From contig NZ_WRXO01000001.1 in assembly GCF_009758125.1 (NCBI RefSeq), forward strand, positions 62,001 to 126,000: 64,000 bases of DNA, written 5' to 3'. This document shows, one piece after another, positions 53,470 through 60,675 of the stretch (positions within the stretch are counted from its first letter, which is position 1; the number at the start of each line of letters is the position of its first letter). The notes below the pieces were generated by a model. That model did not search any database, had not been told where the DNA came from, and worked only from the letters and a program-made list of their open reading frames with translations. The stretch comes from Chitinophaga oryziterrae (GTDB lineage Bacteria > Bacteroidota > Bacteroidia > Chitinophagales > Chitinophagaceae). The translations under genes were made by a program, and so were the position numbers.

Positions 53470-54342
53470 TTATTTCCCCGACAAATCTTGCCTGGGCAAA
53501 AAATCACTTGCACTTTTTCCTGTGCTTTTTTTGAAGAGCCTTGAAAAATAATCAGGGTCATTAAAGCCCAATTCATAGGCCAATTCTTTGATAGAAGTAT
53601 TAGAATAACGCAATTTTCTTTGAGCTTCCGCCATCAAACGGTTAGTAAAATAATCTTTGGGCGATGTTCCGGCATATTCTTTTACAATCCGATATAAACT
53701 GTTTGTAGATAAAGCTAATTTTTCGGCAATTACGTTGATAGAAGGTTGCTCTGTAAGGTGCGTTTCCACGACTAGCTTGAACTCGATAAACTTTGAAAGG
53801 TTAGTGTTTAAGATATTGACGGATTCTTTGTTTTTGAAATAAGCGCTGTTTAATTCTGATAACAATAAGTTCAGGTAAGCTAATATTATTTCAGTGTCGG
53901 TCTCATATTTATCTAAGTAAAGTATCTGATTTAAAATTCCAAAAACCTTTATTACTCTTTCTTTTGCAGCACTGTCAAGAACGATGGTTTGTGCATTTGA
54001 AGGGTTGACCAGAAAGGTAAATTGTTGTGGCAGCAATGCCAATGTATTTTCATCAAACAGCAGTTTGAAATATTTAAGATCGTCTGTTTTAGCGGGTGGC
54101 GTAAAAATTTGATTGGGCATTGCAAAAAGCAAGTGCCCGTCAGTAAGCGTAAAGTCCTGTAAGTCTAAATTGTATGTAATTGAACCGCTTTCAATTAATA
54201 CAATAAAATAAGAAGATAATCTGCGAGGTTGCAGCAATTTTTTTTGATTATCAACAGAAAGATAAGGATTGTCGTTTGAGCGGATCTTTATTCCCAGCTC
54301 ATCATTCTGTAAACCCTCATATTCCCCTTTTTGTTCCTGCAT
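53470..54342 (-). CDS. AraC-family transcriptional regulator
   Basis: 290 residues. A cupin-type N-terminal region (LDLQDFTLTDGHLLFAMPNQ) and a C-terminal double HTH (about 190-285: INVIAEKLALSTNSLYRIVK and TSIKELAYELGFNDPDYFSR, LFKKSTGKSASDFL). It precedes the SDR gene by 65 bases on the same strand and is the likely controller of it. It is 31 bases downstream of the phosphorylase-like gene and could also be read from that transcript. Confidence 0.92.
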   Translation of the reverse strand: MQEQKGEYEGLQNDELGIKIRSNDNPYLSVDNQKKLLQPRRLSSYFIVLIESGSITYNLDLQDFTLTDGHLLFAMPNQIFTPPAKTDDLKYFKLLFDENTLALLPQQFTFLVNPSNAQTIVLDSAAKERVIKVFGILNQILYLDKYETDTEIILAYLNLLLSELNSAYFKNKESVNILNTNLSKFIEFKLVVETHLTEQPSINVIAEKLALSTNSLYRIVKEYAGTSPKDYFTNRLMAEAQRKLRYSNTSIKELAYELGFNDPDYFSRLFKKSTGKSASDFLPRQDLSGK

Positions 54343-54373
54343 ACTATTTGTTCAAAAGGTTATAGGTAATTTA

Positions 54374-56002
54374 TTAAGGCAAATCCCCTTTATACATTAT
54401 CTCGTAATATTCTTTCGCCATCCTTGCAGATTCAAAAGCAGGTACTACGTCTGTGGCTGCTTTTTTGAGGATCTTCAGCCATTGCTGCTGGTCTTTGTAA
54501 TACATGGGGAGGATTACTTTTTCCAGCGTATCCATGAGCTGACTGTTTGCATTTTCAGGTTGTATGATGAAACAGTTTTTTTGGTCTTTCGCAAATTCAG
54601 GAACCCACCCGTCAGGAATAGAGAAATTGATACTGCCGTTCATGGCGGCGGTCATACCACTGGTGCCGGAGGCTTCTCTGTACATCTGCGGATTGTTTAA
54701 CCATACGTCAGAACCTTTTTTGAGCAGGGCAGACAGACTTAGTTCATAACCTGTCAGTACTGCACAGTTGGGGAGCGGAGCAGCCTTTGTGAGGATCTGG
54801 TTAAAGAGTTCGTTCGCGGTGCTGTCTTCCGGATAAGGTTTTCCTGCCCAGATGATCTGGATAGGATATACGGTGTTGCTCATTAAACTGATGAAGCGGT
54901 TCCAGTCCTGCATGATGAGGTCTGCGCGTTTGTAACCTGCAAAACGCCTGGCCCATACGATGGTAAGTACGTTCTCGCTAAACAGTTTTCCGCATTGATC
55001 AGCTACAACTTTGAACAGTTGTTTCTTCAGTTCTTTCTTTCTTGCTGTAATACCTTTATCATTATTTGCTGTAATGGCATTATCCAGTATTTCATCTTTC
55101 CAGTAAGTTTTATTCTGCGCATTGGTGATAGAAGTGATCTCACAGATACCTGGGTTATTCCCCCACATTTTTCTGGCGACTTCCCCATGTATTTTAGATA
55201 CGCCATTCGCCTTGCGGGAGAATTTAAGCGCAGCCAGTGTATAGTTGAAGCGGTCCCCATCCATGCCCAGCAGGTGCTTTACTTCATGGTCCTGCATGTG
55301 ATAGAAGAAAGACATGTCTTTTAGCAATCCGAAGTCGTGTTCTTCGTTTCCGGCCATTTCCGGGGTATGTGTAGTAAAGACCACTCTCTTCTTTACTTCT
55401 TCCAGGCTTTTGTGTTTGGCATACAGGTAGAAGTTCAGTGAAACGGAATGTCCTTCATTCATGTGGTACACTTCAGGTGTCATGGATAACAGGTCCAGTA
55501 ATGTAGCGCCGCCTGTACCCAGTAGAATACTCTGTGCAATGCGGGTAGCTTCATTGGGATCGTATAGCCGGTGCGTGATAGTACGGGAAAGGAAATCGTT
55601 TTCCGGAATGTCAGTACTTAATAAGAAGAGGGGAGCGGTATTGAATGTTTCAGGGCGTAACAGGTATACTTTAATATGTACGGGTGAATCGTGGATGTTT
55701 ATCTGGAAGGTAATGCCTGTATCCTGTAAGAAAGAATAATCTTTTTGCACGAATACCGGCTTCATCAGGGCGTTGACATCCCTGGCCTGATCATAGTATC
55801 CGAACTTCCAGAGGATACCAATGCCTACGAGGTTTTGTTTCAACTCATACGCGCTGCGCAGGTGTGAACCGGCGAGAAATCCAAGTCCTCCGCTATAAAT
55901 TTTCAGTGCCTGATCTATTGCGAATTCCATAGAGAAATAAGCAACGGAAGTAGTATAAGGGCTGGCGGGTTTATATCCGGAGATATGTTTCTTGCTGATC
56001 AT
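54374..56002 (-). CDS. Short alpha-glucan-phosphorylase-like protein lacking the PLP lysine
   Basis: 542 residues, clearly GT35/phosphorylase-like: VAYFSMEFAIDQALKIYSGG, LGFLAGSHLRSAYELKQNLV, YHMNEGHSVS, WARRFAGYKRADLIMQ, IIWAGKPYPED and MYREASGTSGMTAAMNG. In active phosphorylases the segment after EASGT reads xxMK, with the lysine holding pyridoxal phosphate; here residue 451 is Thr (codon at 54650-54652). Length is well below the about 720-850 of known enzymes. It may be a PLP-free glycosyltransferase or an inactive glucan-binding protein; Bacteroidota relatives may share the change. The start overlaps the HxlR stop by four bases (ATGA). Confidence 0.85.
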   Translation of the reverse strand: MISKKHISGYKPASPYTTSVAYFSMEFAIDQALKIYSGGLGFLAGSHLRSAYELKQNLVGIGILWKFGYYDQARDVNALMKPVFVQKDYSFLQDTGITFQINIHDSPVHIKVYLLRPETFNTAPLFLLSTDIPENDFLSRTITHRLYDPNEATRIAQSILLGTGGATLLDLLSMTPEVYHMNEGHSVSLNFYLYAKHKSLEEVKKRVVFTTHTPEMAGNEEHDFGLLKDMSFFYHMQDHEVKHLLGMDGDRFNYTLAALKFSRKANGVSKIHGEVARKMWGNNPGICEITSITNAQNKTYWKDEILDNAITANNDKGITARKKELKKQLFKVVADQCGKLFSENVLTIVWARRFAGYKRADLIMQDWNRFISLMSNTVYPIQIIWAGKPYPEDSTANELFNQILTKAAPLPNCAVLTGYELSLSALLKKGSDVWLNNPQMYREASGTSGMTAAMNGSINFSIPDGWVPEFAKDQKNCFIIQPENANSQLMDTLEKVILPMYYKDQQQWLKILKKAATDVVPAFESARMAKEYYEIMYKGDLP

Positions 56003-56334
56003 GATTTCTGAATTATTTTTTTCTTATGTTCCTTACCCCATGCAATCATTGCAAGGATAACGGGGCCAAATGATTTACAGTAATCGGTAGATTCATATTC
56101 TACCAGAACAGGAGTTTCGTCATACACTGTTCTGGTAATAAGTTTATTCATCTCAAGATCCTTCAGCTCCCTGGAGAGCATCCTGGTGGTAATACCCGGA
56201 ATACTCCTTTCTATCTCACGGAAACGTTTGTTGCCATTACAGATAGAGTTGATAATGGGTAATCGCCATTTACCTCCGATCACATAAATGGTATCCTGTA
56301 ACGCCTGTACTTCTTCTTGCTGATTTCTTATCAT
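55999..56334 (-). CDS. HxlR-family transcriptional regulator
   Basis: 111-residue winged-helix dimer: VIGGKWRLPIINSICNGNKR, FREIERSIPGITTRMLSREL (recognition helix), KDLEMNKLITRTVYDETPVLVEY (wing) and a C-terminal dimerisation helix. It is divergent from an SDR gene with 78 bases between and overlaps the phosphorylase-like gene in the other direction (ATGA). HxlR regulators respond to reactive aldehydes or quinones; the ligand here is unknown. Confidence 0.92.
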   Translation of the reverse strand: MIRNQQEEVQALQDTIYVIGGKWRLPIINSICNGNKRFREIERSIPGITTRMLSRELKDLEMNKLITRTVYDETPVLVEYESTDYCKSFGPVILAMIAWGKEHKKKIIQKS

Positions 56335-56338
56335 AGCT

Positions 56339-56373
56339 GGTATACTCTGTTATACTGGTTACAAAGTTATACC
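56339..56373. promoter_or_regulatory. Putative HxlR operator with TATAC repeats
   Basis: GGTATAC (56339-56345), GTTATAC (56349-56355) and GTTATACC (56366-56373) are spaced about one to two helical turns apart; the first and last form an inverted pair (GGTATA/TATACC). They surround TAACTTTG (56369-56362, minus strand), the -7 element of the HxlR gene. Confidence 0.5.
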
Positions 56374-56383
56374 ATTCTGCTCA

Positions 56384-56391
56384 TACCTTTG
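56384..56391 (+). promoter_or_regulatory. -7 element of the divergent SDR gene
   Basis: TACCTTTG matches TAnnTTTG, 21 bases before the SDR ATG at 56413. No TTTG is present 18 bases upstream; the TATAC repeats occupy that side. Confidence 0.5.
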
Positions 56392-56412
56392 TGCTGTCTT
56401 AAAACAAAAATC

Positions 56413-57231
56413 ATGTCAAAAGTAATTTTTATAACGGGCACAAGCAGTGGCCTGGGGAAACTGACTGCCAGATATTTTGCGGAGCAAGGCTGGAATGTAG
56501 CCGCTACCATGCGTACTCCTGAAAAAGAGACGGAACTTACGCAGTATGATAACATTAAAATAATTAAACAGGATGTAACCGATGTGGAACAGACAAAAAA
56601 CGCTGTTTCCGAAGCAATAAACACCTTTGGCCGGATAGATGTTGTGGTAAACAATGCCGGAATGGGCACTTACGGAGCACTGGAATTGGCGAAAGAGGCT
56701 GATATTGACTGGCAGTTTGCGGTGAATACACGTGGCCCTATTAATGTCATCCGTGCATTTTTACCCCATTTCAGGGAGAACGGGGGCGGTATGTTCATTA
56801 ATATCAGTTCGTTTATGGGGGTGACTACAGCTGTACCGCTGGGGTCATTGTATAATATGTCCAAATTTGCACTGGAAGGCTTAACAGAAGGGCTTTATTA
56901 CGAGTTAAAACCACTGAATATCTCTCTCCGGCTGATTGAACAGGGCGGCTCAACAGGGAATAACTTTGTAGAAAATATTTCCTGGAATGAAAGTTCTTCC
57001 ATTACGGCTTATGATGAGCTTACCAATAAGTTAAAAGGACTTATGACCAGCAGAGATGCGAGCCTCGTGGATGATCCGGGGATGATTGTGAATGCAATTG
57101 CTGATCTGGCAACGGGAAAGAGTAACAAGTTCCGCACAGTGATCGGGCAGATGGGGAATAATTTAATGGCGTTGAGGAATTCTGTGCCTGTTGAGGAGTA
57201 CCTGGAGAAGATGTCGGCGAATTTCAGCTGA
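56413..57231 (+). CDS. Short-chain dehydrogenase/reductase (oxidoreductase with DltE-like look)
   Basis: 272 residues from the ATG at 56413. Cofactor site KVIFITGTSSGLGKLTARYF, NNAGMGTYG, catalytic INISSFMGVTTAVPLGSLYN with YNMSKFAL (Tyr-x-x-x-Lys) and NISLRLIEQGG. The reading frame extends upstream but without family likeness. It is controlled by the divergent HxlR regulator, consistent with an aldehyde or quinone detoxifying role, which is inference. Confidence 0.93.
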   Translation: MSKVIFITGTSSGLGKLTARYFAEQGWNVAATMRTPEKETELTQYDNIKIIKQDVTDVEQTKNAVSEAINTFGRIDVVVNNAGMGTYGALELAKEADIDWQFAVNTRGPINVIRAFLPHFRENGGGMFINISSFMGVTTAVPLGSLYNMSKFALEGLTEGLYYELKPLNISLRLIEQGGSTGNNFVENISWNESSSITAYDELTNKLKGLMTSRDASLVDDPGMIVNAIADLATGKSNKFRTVIGQMGNNLMALRNSVPVEEYLEKMSANFS

Positions 57232-57309
57232 CGCATTCATAAAGCTGCCAGGTTGTAAGTGAATAATATTTAAATTTCACTACTTTCATATTCAGAATTG
57301 TTCGAATAG

Positions 57310-58251
57310 ATGAAATATACCTGCCTCCTACTGCCTCTTTTCCTTGTAACGACCTGCTTCGCACAGGATGAGTTAAAAATGAAAAATGTAAGCGATACTA
57401 TTCTACAGCAGAATCGTACGCTTGAAATGCCGGACCCTTTTGATGCTACCAAAGCATTGTTGAAACTCTTTCCGGGGAAATATGCTAACCTGTCTAAGGA
57501 CCAGTATATCAATGATATGATCAACTGGGAATGTAAGACTTGCGTTGCAAAACCTTATACGGATGTAAACGAAGACAGCAATTCTCCTTTCCCCTTTGAG
57601 GATGGCGTGGCTACACGTTTGATCAATATTATGAGTTACAGTGACTCTTCGGGGACAAGGTATAAAGTCATTAGTTTCAATCATTCTGCATTTGATCCTG
57701 ATGGCGCGCAAACGTCACGTTTTACCGGTGGAGTACTGGGATTAGCCAAGTTTGTGTTGGTAAATGGTAAATGGGTGTTGAAATTCTTTCAGCCGGCTAT
57801 TGCTGCTTACGGCGCATTCTCCCAATGCCCTAAGCCGACGGCTTTGCTGATAGGGCATGATCAGTACGCATTTATGTTAAAACATAGCAACGGGGGCGGC
57901 GGTGGGCCGTTCGATGGGGCCTTTTTCCTGATTGCAGGCGCAAATGGCGCTTATCAGCAGGTACTGGCTGCTTATGGTATTGAACGCACGGAAGGGGGCG
58001 AAGAAGAAGGATCTGTATGGACAAGTGAATATAGCGTCCCGCCAAGTGATAAAAGGTTCTTCCGTGATATCGTCATTACCATAAAAGGAACGTACCGGTC
58101 TACAGATGTGGAAAGTCTGCCGGAGGAAGTTACGGCATTGATAAAGGGTAAGAAACAAGGTAAATTCATGGCTGAAGAACGATATGTGTATAAAGGAGGC
58201 AGTAAAGGATATGTGCTGCAACAACCTGTAAAAGCATCATTGGTAGACTAA
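57310..58251 (+). CDS. Secreted protein of unknown function
   Basis: 313 residues with a Sec signal ending CFAQ. The mature part has two Cys in NWECKTCVAKPY (CxxC), the segment SFNHSAFDPDGAQTSRFTGG, a Gly-rich stretch KHSNGGGGGPFDGAFFLIAG and a C-terminal domain. I do not recognise a family. Probably periplasmic. It is convergent with the beta-barrel gene, with a 15-bp hairpin between them. Confidence 0.6.
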   Translation: MKYTCLLLPLFLVTTCFAQDELKMKNVSDTILQQNRTLEMPDPFDATKALLKLFPGKYANLSKDQYINDMINWECKTCVAKPYTDVNEDSNSPFPFEDGVATRLINIMSYSDSSGTRYKVISFNHSAFDPDGAQTSRFTGGVLGLAKFVLVNGKWVLKFFQPAIAAYGAFSQCPKPTALLIGHDQYAFMLKHSNGGGGGPFDGAFFLIAGANGAYQQVLAAYGIERTEGGEEEGSVWTSEYSVPPSDKRFFRDIVITIKGTYRSTDVESLPEEVTALIKGKKQGKFMAEERYVYKGGSKGYVLQQPVKASLVD

Positions 58252-58283
58252 ACAGTATGCACATCTTTGATGTGCATACTGTT
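58251..58283. terminator. Hairpin between convergent genes
   Basis: AACAGTATGCACATC and GATGTGCATACTGTT form a perfect 15-bp stem with loop TTT, overlapping the last base of the preceding stop and ending 14 bases before the beta-barrel stop (58297). No T-tract, but it can serve both strands. Confidence 0.7.
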
Positions 58284-58296
58284 GCTGGAAATATCG

Positions 58297-60675
58297 TTAA
58301 AGCGCTATCGCCCGGGTAATAACTCCTCTTCCTCCGGACATCTGTCCGAAGAAAAACTGTAAACTGATCATCATATAGCGCTGCAACGCATTCACCTGTT
58401 TTGTTTCTATATAAGTGGCTGTTGTCGTTCGGGAAATGTTCCTGTTGTTATTGAAAATGTCATTCACACTGAACTTCAATACCAATTGCTCTTTTTTAAA
58501 GAATTTACAGGCTGCTGCACTATTACAGATAAACACTTCGGGAAGACGGGAATGATTAGTATAATTCATATCTCCTGAGATCTCTATTCTTTTCAGAGGC
58601 GTTAACAGCCAGTCCAAACGAACAGATTTAGTGGTATAACTTATATCGTCAATGCCCGGCAGGGAATAAGTCGTTTTATTCAACTCTATATTATAAGAAG
58701 GAGATAAGGTGAACAGTTTCTTAAAATCTATAGAGCAATAGATACTACCCCTGCTCTTCCATTCTACAGAAACATTTTTCTGTCTTAATACAAAACCTAT
58801 GTTATTGGTCCTGCCACTACCGGCACTTACACTGGTGCTGATATTCCAGTTATTCAACTGCTTCCGTACACTGAAATTGGCATTCACATTAAACATCCAG
58901 GCGCCGCTCACATTCTGATAAGTACTGGTTTGCCTTCCAATAGAATCATAATACTGGTCGCTCACGATCTGGTTACGGAAGAAGGATGCATTGCCCATTG
59001 CATTTAAACTGATCGCATTGGCAGGATTATAATAAAATACATTGCTAAAGATGTTCTGCGTAAAGGAACTTTTAAGTCCGGGATTACCTTTCTTTACAAA
59101 CAAAGGATTGGAGTTGTCCACTACTGATGATAACTGTTCTGCAGAAGGTGCGGAAGAAGAAACGGCATAGCCTGTAGACAGGTGACCGCTCTGACTAAAA
59201 TTATAATTAAACTGAAGATTAGGAGAGAACTGCTGCTGATGAATATTGATGACAGAATCTTTTAAACGGTTTTGTTGTTGCGTAAAGCGCATACCTGAAT
59301 TCAGTGCAATGCTCATACGATCATTTTTCCAGGCAATTTGAACAGATGGTGCATGCGCAAAACTGTAACTCTTACTACTGCCGGATAATGTACTATCATT
59401 CATTACATCCCGGAGTTGATTATTATATATCGCATCCAATGTATAATCCAGCGCAGCTACAAAACCCTTTCCTATATCAGCAGATAAATTAAAAGTAAAG
59501 TTATTGTTGAGATCATTTTCGCGTACATGTACATATTGATTACTGGAATCCTGCTGACTGATCACATTAAAATTGTGCTGATCTTCATCTTTATTATTTA
59601 ACCCGAACCGCCATGAAGTATTGAGATTCACTTTTTTATTACGACTGGTCTTATTGAATGAGATGTCACTTCCTACGCTTAGCGTATTACCATGCGTATC
59701 CATCTGAGAGAATAATGTATTCAACACTTTACCTTCGGCAGTAGTTGATATCTCATTACTGACACTGGCATTGTTTGTTTTTCCTATGCCAAATGTTGGC
59801 CTGAAATTCCATACAGTAAGGGTGTCCTTTTCATAGGTAATACCAGCATATACCTGGTGCTGATCAGAACGATTTTGAGTCCTGTCATTACTGTTGCTGG
59901 TAAAGCTGTTTCCCGGTATCAGGTTAAGGCGTGTTGTCTGCTGTTCACTGGTGTTTGTTCTTCCATTATAACTATAAGTAAGATCAGAAGCGCGGCCCAT
60001 ATTTAAATTAATACTTCCTGTTTGTCGTGTGGATAGTCCGCTGCTGCCTGAACCCGGGCCCGCCATCATTATTCTGCTACCGGAACCACCCTCCACATTG
60101 GATACGGCTCCCATTACGCTAACCCGAACAGGTTGCTGAAAGGAGTTGATCATTCCGTCTGCATTGTATCTGTTGCGGGTACCTGCGCCGGCGGTCAGAT
60201 TCGCTATTATACCGGTATTCTTATTTTTCTTCAGGGTAAGGTTGATGGTAACATCTTCAGAAGGGGGCTTCACGGATAAAGAACGTTGTTGTGCGATGGT
60301 TTTTGTGGGCGCTACTTCTATCTTGTCTATAATGTCGGCTGGCAGGTATCTGGTAGCAGCATCTTTATTATCTCCAAAGAAATTCCTGCCATCTACCTGT
60401 ATCTTATTAACGGTTTTACCGTTCACGGTAATATTGCCGTCTTTGTCTATCACTACTCCGGGTAATTTCTTTAAAAGATCACCTACTGCTGCATTGGGAG
60501 ATAACTTAAATGCGGTCGCATCAAATACCAGGGTATCATGACGTATGGAAAAAACGGCTTTGGATGCCTTTACTTCAATACTTTTGAGATTGACGGTCTT
60601 AACGGTGTCTGAAACTTTTTCCTGTGCATATGCTGCACAGGAAAAAGTTATTAGTAAAAGGAATATTATTTTCAA
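58297..60675 (-). CDS. Outer-membrane plug/beta-barrel protein (OMP_b-brl_3 type)
   Basis: 792 residues, Sec signal 1-18 (ending AYAQ). A TonB-receptor-like plug (about 30-150: LKSIEVKASKAVFSIRHDTL, AVGDLLKKLPGVVIDKDGNI and IQVDGRNFFGDNKDA) precedes a long beta-barrel of outer-membrane type. No carboxypeptidase-like or STN domain. The start must be TTG at 60673-60675, because the signal peptide begins there and no ATG is near; it overlaps the M16 stop (TTGA). Role may be peptide or metal-complex transport, or barrel-type export; unknown. Confidence 0.85.
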   Translation of the reverse strand: MKIIFLLLITFSCAAYAQEKVSDTVKTVNLKSIEVKASKAVFSIRHDTLVFDATAFKLSPNAAVGDLLKKLPGVVIDKDGNITVNGKTVNKIQVDGRNFFGDNKDAATRYLPADIIDKIEVAPTKTIAQQRSLSVKPPSEDVTINLTLKKNKNTGIIANLTAGAGTRNRYNADGMINSFQQPVRVSVMGAVSNVEGGSGSRIMMAGPGSGSSGLSTRQTGSINLNMGRASDLTYSYNGRTNTSEQQTTRLNLIPGNSFTSNSNDRTQNRSDQHQVYAGITYEKDTLTVWNFRPTFGIGKTNNASVSNEISTTAEGKVLNTLFSQMDTHGNTLSVGSDISFNKTSRNKKVNLNTSWRFGLNNKDEDQHNFNVISQQDSSNQYVHVRENDLNNNFTFNLSADIGKGFVAALDYTLDAIYNNQLRDVMNDSTLSGSSKSYSFAHAPSVQIAWKNDRMSIALNSGMRFTQQQNRLKDSVINIHQQQFSPNLQFNYNFSQSGHLSTGYAVSSSAPSAEQLSSVVDNSNPLFVKKGNPGLKSSFTQNIFSNVFYYNPANAISLNAMGNASFFRNQIVSDQYYDSIGRQTSTYQNVSGAWMFNVNANFSVRKQLNNWNISTSVSAGSGRTNNIGFVLRQKNVSVEWKSRGSIYCSIDFKKLFTLSPSYNIELNKTTYSLPGIDDISYTTKSVRLDWLLTPLKRIEISGDMNYTNHSRLPEVFICNSAAACKFFKKEQLVLKFSVNDIFNNNRNISRTTTATYIETKQVNALQRYMMISLQFFFGQMSGGRGVITRAIAL

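Noticed and set aside
56317..56412. N-terminal extension of the second SDR
   Set aside because: It covers the divergent promoter region and the HxlR start and lacks likeness to SDRs.
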